The notes beneath the pieces are model-generated. The model saw only the letters and a list, made by a program, of their open reading frames with translations. It searched no databases and was not told the origin of the DNA. A stretch of 64,000 bases of DNA from Amycolatopsis azurea DSM 43854 (GTDB lineage Bacteria > Actinomycetota > Actinomycetes > Mycobacteriales > Pseudonocardiaceae): positions 1-64,000 of the forward strand of contig NZ_MUXN01000030.1 in assembly GCF_001995215.1 (NCBI RefSeq), written 5' to 3'. Positions 7,936 to 15,130 of the stretch are shown here, one piece after another (position 1 is the first letter of the stretch; each line of letters opens with the position of its first letter). Both the position numbers and the translations under genes were made by a program.

Positions 7936-7980
7936 GACTCTTAACCAGCGGGTTCGGGGTTCGAGTCCCTGATGGCGCAC
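7936..7980 (+). other. Attachment site: 3' half of a tRNA-Lys(CTT) gene
   Basis: GACTCTTAACCAGCGGGTTC followed by GGGGTTCGAGTCCCTGATGGCGCAC carries the anticodon loop with CTT, a variable region, a normal T arm (GGGGTTCGAGTCCC) and the 3' acceptor strand (TGGCGCAC). The D arm and 5' acceptor strand expected upstream are missing; the bases before it are unrelated CGACAC repeats. An anticodon-loop-to-3'-end segment is the classic att core of tyrosine integrases. The rho-independent terminator of the original tRNA follows at 7985. The complete tRNA should be at the far end of the element. Confidence 0.75.
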
Positions 7981-7984
7981 ACTC

Positions 7985-8019
7985 AAGCCCCACGATTTCG
8001 ATTTCAAATCGTGGGGCTT
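7985..8019 (+). terminator. Rho-independent terminator after the tRNA-Lys half
   Basis: AAGCCCCACGATTT (7985-7998) pairs perfectly with AAATCGTGGGGCTT (8006-8019) around a seven-base loop and is followed by T residues. It would end transcription of the original tRNA-Lys gene and can also act on the converging RHS gene. Confidence 0.85.
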
Positions 8020-8068
8020 TGTGCTGTGCGGACGCATTTCCACCACGGTTCTACCGTCCATTGTGGTC

Positions 8069-8100
8069 GGGACCCGGCCCGAGCCGTCGGGCCGGGTCCC
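8069..8100 (-). terminator. GC-rich hairpin at the 3' end of the RHS gene
   Basis: GGGACCCGGCCCGA (8069-8082) pairs with TCGGGCCGGGTCCC (8087-8100) around a four-base loop, 18 bases after the RHS stop codon. It is the likely terminator of that gene. Confidence 0.75.
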
Positions 8101-8118
8101 TCGTCCTCTTGTCGCGCG

Positions 8119-11100
8119 TTACCGGTGGCCCCGCCGGGGCGGTCCTGAACGTTCCGGCTTCAAAGTCGAGTCGGGGTTGTAATCGCGGAGGCGGTCCGGA
8201 TACGCCGTGATGACGCTGTTGTCGTCCTTGACGACGATCTTCAGGTGATCCAGGTCCTTCTGTTCGCGGACCCAGTCATTGCCTTCCTTCTTGTAGACCA
8301 CGTCGCCGAACCACTTCTCCGTGTTCTTGTCCCAGGTGTCCCGCTTGACCGAGCCGTCGGGATGCCGATCGGGGACGCGTTCGTCGATGTAGCCGATCTT
8401 CTTGTTCATCGGAATGGTGTAGGCGGTGACCCCGTCGCGCTGATGCTCGACGATGGTGCCCTTGTCGTTCCGCTTGGCCCATCCCTGGTCGATGATCTTC
8501 GAGATCTTCTTGTCGTCCCAGGCATTCCCGCCCTTCGTCCCGAAGACGCCGTGGTCGGCCTTGGTACCGGGGTAGTTGTCCGCGTGGAGCTTGACGTGCT
8601 CGAAGCGGTTGCGCTCGCCGCGTTTGCCGTTCTGGGCCATCTGGTCGTACCGCAGGCCGCCCACGGAGTTCTTGGCCTTGTCCTTGCCGCCCTTGCCGCC
8701 CTTGTCCGGGCGCAGGCCGCCGGTGCGGCAAGGCCCGACGAGCCCGAACGGGTCGCTCCAGAGCAGCGGGTTGGGCACGTAGGCATGGGTGTTCAGGCCC
8801 CCGGTCAGCCCCAGCGGATCGGCGCTGAGGTACCGGGCGGTCCGCGGGTCGTAGTACCGGTGGCGGTTGTAGTGCAGGCCGGTCTCGGCGTCGAGGTACT
8901 GCCCGGGAAAACGCAGGGGCGTCGAGGGTCCGGACGTCGTCGTGCGTGGCGCTCCCCACAGGGTTTCGTCGCGGTGCCAGGCGATCCGCCCGGCCTCGTC
9001 GACGAGTTCGGACGGCGTCCCGACGAAGTCCGTGACGATCGAGTAGAAGCGTTCGTCGAGGCACTGTCCGTCGGCGTACACGCGGTCGGTCTGCGCGACA
9101 GGGGTGTCCTGGCGGAGGTCCCACTCCCAGGTCGTGCCCCGCGTCTCGCCGGTGGCCGTGGTCTCGTCCTGTTCCGCGAGCACCTCGCCGTCCCAGACGA
9201 AGCGGGTCTCGGCGACGACCACGTCACCGTCCAACCGCTGCTTCGCCACCCGGCGTCCCAGCGCGTCGTAGCGGTAACGCCATCGCTGCCCGTCCGGCGT
9301 CGTGACCCCGACGAGCCGGTCCTCCCCGTTCCAGGAGTAGGTCCAGCCCGCCCTGCTCACCAACCGGCCCTGCACGTCGTACCGCTCGGCCGCCGGCGCT
9401 TGGATGGCCACCGCGTCGGACCGGTCGTAGGCGTAGCGCTCGGCTCCGCCGGGCCTCTGCACGTCCACGACCCGGCCGCCCCGGTCGAACGTGAACTCCT
9501 GACGGCCGAGGAACTGGTCTTGGACCGCGGAGTACACGTCGTCCGGGCGCCAGTCGTAGACGCGCTGCTGCGCCACCGCGCCCGACGCCGTGGTCACGCT
9601 CTGGGCGCGCAGCCGGTTCCGTGGGTCCCATTCCTGGGTCAGTTCGGCGGCGCCGAGGCCACGCCAGACCTCCCGGCCCGCCGCGTCGTGCCGGAAGTCG
9701 ATCGAATGCCGTCCGGTCACCAGCTTGGCCGGAGCGTCGCAGCCGTCGTAGTCCCAGCGGCTTTCCACGCCTGAGGGGGTGCGGCGGAAGATCCGGCGGT
9801 CGGCGAGGTCGTAGCCGGAGGTGACCGTCCGGCCGTCGCAGGTCTCGGCGACGACGCGGCCGAGTTCGTCGTAGGCGATGGTGACGTCGGCGTCGCGGTT
9901 GACCGCGCTGACGAGACGGCCGGCACCGTCGTAGGCGTACCGGCAGACGTCGTCGGCCGTCCGCTTCTCGATGACCTCGCCGCGCAGGTCGTAGGCGTAC
10001 GTGGTGACCTCGCCCGCCGCGTTGGTGCGGGTGATGAGCTGGCCCGCCGCGTCGTAGGCGTAGGTGAGGACACGGCCGTCGAAGTCCTGTTCGCGGACCT
10101 TGCGTCCCTCCGCGTCGTACTCGAAGCGCCAAGTGCGGCCGTCGCCGTTGGTGGCGGCGATCATCCGCAGCTCGGTGTCGTGCTCGGCGCGCAGCCGGGC
10201 GCCGTCCGGGGCGATGTGGGTGACCGGCTGGTCGAAGGCGCCGAAGTCGGTGCGCGTGACCTCGCCGCGTTCGTCGTGCTCTTCCCGGACGTTGCCCTCG
10301 GCGTCGTAGACCCGGCGCTGCGTGGTTCCGTCGGGCGCGACGCGTCGCCAGCCGGCCCCCTCGACCGTCCACTCGTAGCGCGTCGTCCCGCCGATCGGGT
10401 CGGTCTCCTCGGCGACCCTGCCCAGCGCGTCGAAGGTCCGCCGCCAGGTCACGCCGCGCGGATCGGTGACCTCGATCGCCCGGCCGAACCGGTCGGACGC
10501 GACCGTCGTGCGGTTGCCGACCTCGTCGACGAATTCGCGCAGGTTCCCGTCTCCGCCGTAGGTGTAGCGCGTGGTCGAGCCGAGCGGGCCCACACTCGCC
10601 GCGAGACGGCCCGCCTCGTCGTACTCCCGGCGCCAAACCGCCCCGTCCGGCTCCACCAGGGACACGACCCGGCGGTCTTCGTACTCGAACAGGCGCCGCG
10701 CGCCGTCCGGGAAGGTGTACGCGACCAGGTCGCCGCGCTCGTCGTACTCCCACCGGGTCGTGCGGCCGAGTTCGTCGGTGTGCGCGGTCACGCGATCGTG
10801 GCGGTCCCAGGTGAAGTGGTTGGCGCCGCCTAGGGGGCCGACCTCCTTGACGAGCTGGAAGTCCGCGTTGAGGTGGTATTCGGTGGTGTTGCCCAGCGAG
10901 TCGGTCGCGGTGTTCACCCGCGCCTCGCGGTCGTAGGTGAAGGTGTAGGCGAGGTGCCCGTCGGCGCCCGCGCCCCTGACGCACCGGCTGAGTTCGTCGT
11001 AGGTGAATTCGTAGGAGCGGCCATTGCGGTCGGTCCACCGGACGACCCGGCCGAGCCCGTCGTAGTCGTAGCGCAGCGACTGGCCGGAGGAGTTGACCAC

Positions 11101-12786
11101 TTCGGTGAGCCGCTTGTCGCGGTCGTAGCGGTAGCGAACCAGCTCCGTGTGGTCGGTCTCCTCGGCCCCGAGCAGGGTGAACGCGGTGACCAGACCATCG
11201 GTCGTCTCGACCGCGACCCGGGTGCCGCCGGAGTGCCGGATCTCCCGCAGCACACCCTGGAGGTCGTGGACGAAGTGGATCCGCTGGCCGTCGTTGTCGA
11301 AGATCGCGGTCAGCGGCAGGCCCCCGACCCCGTCCGGGGCGAAGTACAGCATCCGCTCCAGGTCCGGCTGTTCGATGACGTATCCGCCTTCGGGTGACCG
11401 CTTCAGCGGCCAGTACGGCCCCTCGACCGGCAGCACGGCGCCCTCGGCGACCGGGTAGGCGAGCAGCGTGCCGTCCTCGGCCGCGAAACCGATCTCGCCG
11501 TCCTCGACCTCCAGCCGCTGGTCCACAGTGGACGCCCAGGTCGGGCCGAGCCCGATGCCCGCGCGATAGGTCGAGAAGTGGCTGCGCCGCAAGGACAACG
11601 GAAGTGCGGCGTCGATCTCGACGTCGGTCTCGAGGATCATCATCCGGCCGGTCGTCATGTCGATCGGGTCACCGCTGCCGGGACGGCAGTAGGGCGGGCT
11701 GGAGTTCTCTTTGGGATTGCCGTTGTTGTCCTTGATGGAACGCGAGCCGCCGGAATCCTTTCCACCGTTCTTGGCCCCGGACGACGTCGTGTTCTGGCCT
11801 CCCCCGGTCCGGATTTCCGGCTTGTCCGCCGGCGGGTCGTTCTTGGGCTCCCCCGGCGGCTTCGTGGAACCGTCGCCGTTCTTCGGCGACGAGTGATCGC
11901 CCGACGGTTTGGTGGAATCACCGCCCTTCGGGTGGTCCCCCGACGGAGTCGTGGAATCCCCGCCTTTGTCCCCCGCGGGTTTCTTCCGCTTGACGTCGAT
12001 GTCCTTGGGCTTGCCCGCCGATTTGACCTTGCCGCCCTTGAGGCCCTTCAACGCTTTGCCCGCGTCGTCGAACAGCGTCCCGGCTTTCTTCAGCAGCGGG
12101 GCCAGCGCTTTGAGGGCTTTGACCAGCTTTGTGGTGAGCTGGGTGATCTTCGACGCGGTCTTGGCCACGGCGGTGACGACCTGCGGCACCACCCAGGCCA
12201 TCCCGATCCCGAGGGTGAACACCACCTGCAACGCCCACGAGATCAGATGCCCGATCAGTTCGGCGATGATGTCGCGGACCAGCGTGCGGACCGCGGCCAC
12301 CACCTCACCCGCGGTCTTCACCCCGCTGGCCGCGCCCTCGCACCCCTTCTGCGCACTGGCCATCAGCGCCGCGGTGTCCTCGGACTGCTTCCGGTACGCG
12401 TCCGCCGCGTCGCCTTTCCAGCTCTGGAGATCCTTTTTGACCAGATCCACCAGCTCCGTCGAGACGCTCTCCAGCTCTTTGGCGATGTTCGTCCAGGTCT
12501 CCGATTGTGCCGCGATCTCGTCCGCGTTCCCCGTCAGCGCGTTCAGCGCCTCCTTCAACGGGCCGACGTGCTCGATCAACCAGCCGACCCCGGCCGCGAA
12601 GACCGCGCCGATCGGGTCCATCGCCATCGTCAGGGCGTCCAGCGCGGTCCCGACCGCGCCCATGGCGACCCCGGCCCAGTCCTTGCTCTCGATCGCCGAC
12701 TTCAGCCCCGTCGCGCTCTCCAGCAAGGGAACACCGGACACCGCCGTCGTCGAGTCCTTCACCGGCGCGACCAGCGGATTGCTCAC
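8119..12786 (-). CDS. WxG/RHS-repeat polymorphic toxin (1555 aa)
   Basis: A giant contact-type toxin. Residues 1-250 are helical and Ala-rich with WKG at 123-125 followed by DAADAY, like the WxG domains that route proteins through type VII secretion. Residues about 265-365 are a Gly/Ser/Lys/Pro linker. DUF6531 starts near residue 365 (GDPIDMTTGRMM). RHS/YD repeats fill about 500-1290. The RHS core box RYYDPRTARYLSADPLGL and DPFGL precede the variable tip, about 1350-1555. The tip carries RFEHVKLHADN, HGVFGTKGG and HLKIVVKDDNSVITAYP, which recall BECR-fold ribonuclease toxins; that assignment is tentative. The GTG at 12786 follows GGGGG. No immunity gene lies downstream, where the att site begins. 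Confidence 0.85.
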   Translation of the reverse strand: MSNPLVAPVKDSTTAVSGVPLLESATGLKSAIESKDWAGVAMGAVGTALDALTMAMDPIGAVFAAGVGWLIEHVGPLKEALNALTGNADEIAAQSETWTNIAKELESVSTELVDLVKKDLQSWKGDAADAYRKQSEDTAALMASAQKGCEGAASGVKTAGEVVAAVRTLVRDIIAELIGHLISWALQVVFTLGIGMAWVVPQVVTAVAKTASKITQLTTKLVKALKALAPLLKKAGTLFDDAGKALKGLKGGKVKSAGKPKDIDVKRKKPAGDKGGDSTTPSGDHPKGGDSTKPSGDHSSPKNGDGSTKPPGEPKNDPPADKPEIRTGGGQNTTSSGAKNGGKDSGGSRSIKDNNGNPKENSSPPYCRPGSGDPIDMTTGRMMILETDVEIDAALPLSLRRSHFSTYRAGIGLGPTWASTVDQRLEVEDGEIGFAAEDGTLLAYPVAEGAVLPVEGPYWPLKRSPEGGYVIEQPDLERMLYFAPDGVGGLPLTAIFDNDGQRIHFVHDLQGVLREIRHSGGTRVAVETTDGLVTAFTLLGAEETDHTELVRYRYDRDKRLTEVVNSSGQSLRYDYDGLGRVVRWTDRNGRSYEFTYDELSRCVRGAGADGHLAYTFTYDREARVNTATDSLGNTTEYHLNADFQLVKEVGPLGGANHFTWDRHDRVTAHTDELGRTTRWEYDERGDLVAYTFPDGARRLFEYEDRRVVSLVEPDGAVWRREYDEAGRLAASVGPLGSTTRYTYGGDGNLREFVDEVGNRTTVASDRFGRAIEVTDPRGVTWRRTFDALGRVAEETDPIGGTTRYEWTVEGAGWRRVAPDGTTQRRVYDAEGNVREEHDERGEVTRTDFGAFDQPVTHIAPDGARLRAEHDTELRMIAATNGDGRTWRFEYDAEGRKVREQDFDGRVLTYAYDAAGQLITRTNAAGEVTTYAYDLRGEVIEKRTADDVCRYAYDGAGRLVSAVNRDADVTIAYDELGRVVAETCDGRTVTSGYDLADRRIFRRTPSGVESRWDYDGCDAPAKLVTGRHSIDFRHDAAGREVWRGLGAAELTQEWDPRNRLRAQSVTTASGAVAQQRVYDWRPDDVYSAVQDQFLGRQEFTFDRGGRVVDVQRPGGAERYAYDRSDAVAIQAPAAERYDVQGRLVSRAGWTYSWNGEDRLVGVTTPDGQRWRYRYDALGRRVAKQRLDGDVVVAETRFVWDGEVLAEQDETTATGETRGTTWEWDLRQDTPVAQTDRVYADGQCLDERFYSIVTDFVGTPSELVDEAGRIAWHRDETLWGAPRTTTSGPSTPLRFPGQYLDAETGLHYNRHRYYDPRTARYLSADPLGLTGGLNTHAYVPNPLLWSDPFGLVGPCRTGGLRPDKGGKGGKDKAKNSVGGLRYDQMAQNGKRGERNRFEHVKLHADNYPGTKADHGVFGTKGGNAWDDKKISKIIDQGWAKRNDKGTIVEHQRDGVTAYTIPMNKKIGYIDERVPDRHPDGSVKRDTWDKNTEKWFGDVVYKKEGNDWVREQKDLDHLKIVVKDDNSVITAYPDRLRDYNPDSTLKPERSGPPRRGHR

Positions 12787-12904
12787 CCTGCCCCCTTCGA
12801 AACGACGCTCCGGGCCGGGACCCTAGTCGTCTGGGGCAGGGGATGGACACGAACGGTGTGGATCTTGCCCGTTCATTCAAGCCGGATTGACCGGCAGTGC
12901 CGGA

Positions 12905-14437
12905 TCAGTTCCGCAGGGACGAGCAAGGGACGACGACCGCGAACAGCAGGGTCGCGCCGGCGGGCAGCACCGGTGCCACGGCGACGGTCACGTCGTCCGG
13001 TCCGGGGACCAACGGCGCGGAACCCTTCCCTTGCCTTTCCGCGACGAGCGGCGCCGGCTGGGGATCGCGTTGCGCGGGAGGCTTCCGGCAGGTGGCTTCG
13101 GCGGCGTGCAGGCCCGCGCTCCACGAAGGACCGGCGGACCGGACGGTGCCCAACCCCCAGTCGTTGAGCAGCTGTACGGCGAGGAACGCGGCTGTCACGA
13201 TTCCGATCAGCGCGAGGGTTCCGGCCTTGGGGCTGCCGCGCTTGGCTTCGCTGCGGGTGGCGAGCTGGTCGAGGAGCACGATCACGGCGGTCCACAGCAG
13301 CAGGAGCGGAACGATCGTGTACCGGGATCCGTTCAGGCCGAACGAGGCCCGGTCGAGGACGCCCTCGGTGCCGCGAAGCCCGAACCCGGCGACCAGGTAG
13401 ATGACGGAGATCAGCAGCGACAGGACGGCGACGAGTCGCGCCGGGCCGTCGGCGATCCGCAGCAGGGCCGCCAGCCCGGCGAGGACGAGGACGCCGATCA
13501 CCGCGACGATCGTCAGCCCCAGTGGCACGTAGAGCCAGGCGAGCGCGCGGTCGCCGACGACCGCGCTCATGACGACCCGGAGGGCGTAGATCTTGGGAAG
13601 GTCCCCGACCACCGTGGGGCTCGGGCGGAACGACACGGTCATCGTGAGATGAACCCAGCCCTGTACCGCCAAGGCCACGATCATGGCCGCCGGGGCGATC
13701 AAGGCGAGACGCCGGTTCGGGGCCCGAAGAAGGCCGACGACGGCGATCGGCAGGACCAGCGCGGTCAGCGGGTCCGAGAGCGCGGCCAGCACGACCACCG
13801 CAGCGGCCCCGACCTGTCCCCGGACAGTACGGGGCGCCGCGAGCAGTACCCAGAACGCGGCGTAGGCGAGGTACCAGTGCAGGTTGCTGATCGAGCCGCC
13901 GACCTCGAAGCCCATTTGCGGAAGCAGCGGCACCAACGCGGCCAGCACCGCCCGGGCCCACAGATTCGTCAGGACCCTGCCGCTGCAGAACCAGACCAGC
14001 ACCGAGATCAGCGCCACCACCACCGCCGAACTCGCGGCCATCCACCCCGCGGCCCATTCGATCGGCAGAGATCCGGCAGGCTGCGCGATCAGCCGGGCCA
14101 CCACCTGCAAGTACCCCGCGTGCGGAGCGGCGAGGTTCTCCCACAAGGAATGGCGCATCGCCTGATTCAGGAAGACGCCGCCGTCCTCAGCCCACAGCAC
14201 GTCGTACGCATGGTGCCCGGTCCCGCGAATCAGCTGTAGCCAGGTCGCCACCATCAGCCAGCCGATGCACAAGCCACCAGTCCTCCACCGCCGACGGCCA
14301 CGGATGGAAAGCGGCGCCGCGCCCTCGTGGTCGACGACGTCCAACCGGCCGATCACAATCGCGCCCCCTGTTCGATGCGATGTCGTGAGACCCTGGTCGC
14401 GAGAATACGACACCGACATCGGGTCGAAGCGAGCCAC
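12905..14437 (-). CDS. GT-C-like polytopic membrane protein
   Basis: 510 residues with roughly ten membrane segments between residues 55 and 420. After the first helix comes DVLWAEDGGVFLNQA, an acidic periplasmic loop at the place where GT-C glycosyltransferases carry their catalytic Asp/Glu. Later GLNGSRYTIVPLLLLW is a motif shared by actinobacterial membrane proteins of polysaccharide assembly. The last 90 residues (Pro/Ala-rich, LPAGATLLFAVVVP) are probably outside the cell. It may transfer a polyprenyl-linked sugar, but the donor and acceptor are unknown. The start is uncertain: the first 50 residues look non-membrane, and an internal GTG is possible. It stands alone between the RHS gene and the three-gene module. 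Confidence 0.6.
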   Translation of the reverse strand: MARFDPMSVSYSRDQGLTTSHRTGGAIVIGRLDVVDHEGAAPLSIRGRRRWRTGGLCIGWLMVATWLQLIRGTGHHAYDVLWAEDGGVFLNQAMRHSLWENLAAPHAGYLQVVARLIAQPAGSLPIEWAAGWMAASSAVVVALISVLVWFCSGRVLTNLWARAVLAALVPLLPQMGFEVGGSISNLHWYLAYAAFWVLLAAPRTVRGQVGAAAVVVLAALSDPLTALVLPIAVVGLLRAPNRRLALIAPAAMIVALAVQGWVHLTMTVSFRPSPTVVGDLPKIYALRVVMSAVVGDRALAWLYVPLGLTIVAVIGVLVLAGLAALLRIADGPARLVAVLSLLISVIYLVAGFGLRGTEGVLDRASFGLNGSRYTIVPLLLLWTAVIVLLDQLATRSEAKRGSPKAGTLALIGIVTAAFLAVQLLNDWGLGTVRSAGPSWSAGLHAAEATCRKPPAQRDPQPAPLVAERQGKGSAPLVPGPDDVTVAVAPVLPAGATLLFAVVVPCSSLRN

Positions 14438-14547
14438 CGCCGAAGCCGGAAATCGCGGTGATCGCCTCGTCGACGGACGGTGACCATTTCTCGTTCATGA
14501 TCGCATTGCCGGACAATCACTGACCGTTCCGTGAATACCGGCCGCGT

Positions 14548-15114
14548 TCATCGCCCTGCCGACAGGTCGGCGGCGGCGATGACGCGGACCGCGAACCCCA
14601 GGGTGAACAGAGCCTCGGCGATCGAGACGGCCAGCAGGTCCGCACGCACGTCGTCGGCCGTCCAGTAGAGCACGATCGACAACAGTGCCGGGACCGCGAA
14701 AATCAGCAGGTCCACGACCAGTTGCACAGACTTGTCGAGTCGTCTCAACGGATCATGCCGGTGGACGGACTCCCAGGTGAGCGCTTGATCCGCACGCCGG
14801 GTGGACGCCACGAGCGAGGGTGCCAGGTACTGCCCGAGATACCTGCCGATCGCCGAGATCTTCTGATCGTTGACGAAATGGGTCCAGCCCAGGACCACGC
14901 ATACCAACGGAAGCAACAAGAGCAAGTACGGGCGACCGGCCGGTTGGACCACCAAGGCCAGCGTCGCCGCCAGCGCGGCCAGCGCCGCGTACATCAGCCG
15001 GTCACGCAACACGATCCGTGATGTCTGTTCCGCTTTGAGGGCTTCGTACTCCGCCAGCAGGACGGCTCTGGACGAGTCGTCCTGCACGGCCTCGTCGATC
15101 CGGGTTCCGCTCAT
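14548..15114 (-). CDS. Small membrane protein, third gene of the PNP/motif module
   Basis: 188 residues if it starts at the ATG at 15114, which has GGGGGTGAC in front and leaves a 16-base gap after the previous gene; an upstream start would overlap that gene. An N-terminal cytoplasmic helix (LLAEYEALKAEQTSRIVLRD) is followed by four membrane segments (about residues 42-58, 63-82, 130-150 and 158-180). The YEALKAEQxxRI-type helix before a membrane domain recurs in small membrane proteins encoded within actinobacterial conflict operons (recalled, not searched). It could be a pore-forming executioner or a membrane anchor for the second protein. The function is inferred from position. Confidence 0.6.
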   Translation of the reverse strand: MSGTRIDEAVQDDSSRAVLLAEYEALKAEQTSRIVLRDRLMYAALAALAATLALVVQPAGRPYLLLLLPLVCVVLGWTHFVNDQKISAIGRYLGQYLAPSLVASTRRADQALTWESVHRHDPLRRLDKSVQLVVDLLIFAVPALLSIVLYWTADDVRADLLAVSIAEALFTLGFAVRVIAAADLSAGR

Positions 15115-15130
15115 CGGCTTGTCACCCCCG

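Larger units (their letters stand above)
1..7980. mobile_element. Right-hand part of a genomic island inserted in a tRNA-Lys gene
   Basis: The left 8 kb ends in a 3' half of a tRNA-Lys gene (7936-7980) with no 5' half beside it. This is the usual footprint of a tyrosine-integrase element whose intact tRNA lies at the other end, here outside the window. The segment holds accessory genes of unknown or defence type, a frameshifted DUF2637 gene typical of actinomycete integrative elements, and another truncated gene next to the att site. By eye its genes use A/T-ending codons more freely than those to the right of 8119. No integrase is visible, so the left boundary and the element type are inferred. 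Confidence 0.5.

Noticed and set aside
7253..7972. Plus-strand open frame across the att region
   Set aside because: Ser/Thr/Arg-rich, lies opposite the DUF2637 remnant and runs into the tRNA half; no ribosome binding site.
8055..8068. GTCCATTGTGGTC next to the RHS terminator, repeated near 18924
   Set aside because: Two copies of a 13-base sequence close to terminators may be a repeat family remnant, but the similarity is too short to call.
9224..11038. Second minus-strand frame inside the RHS gene
   Set aside because: Out-of-frame reading of the repeats, almost only Arg/Gly/Pro; the full-length frame has all RHS motifs.
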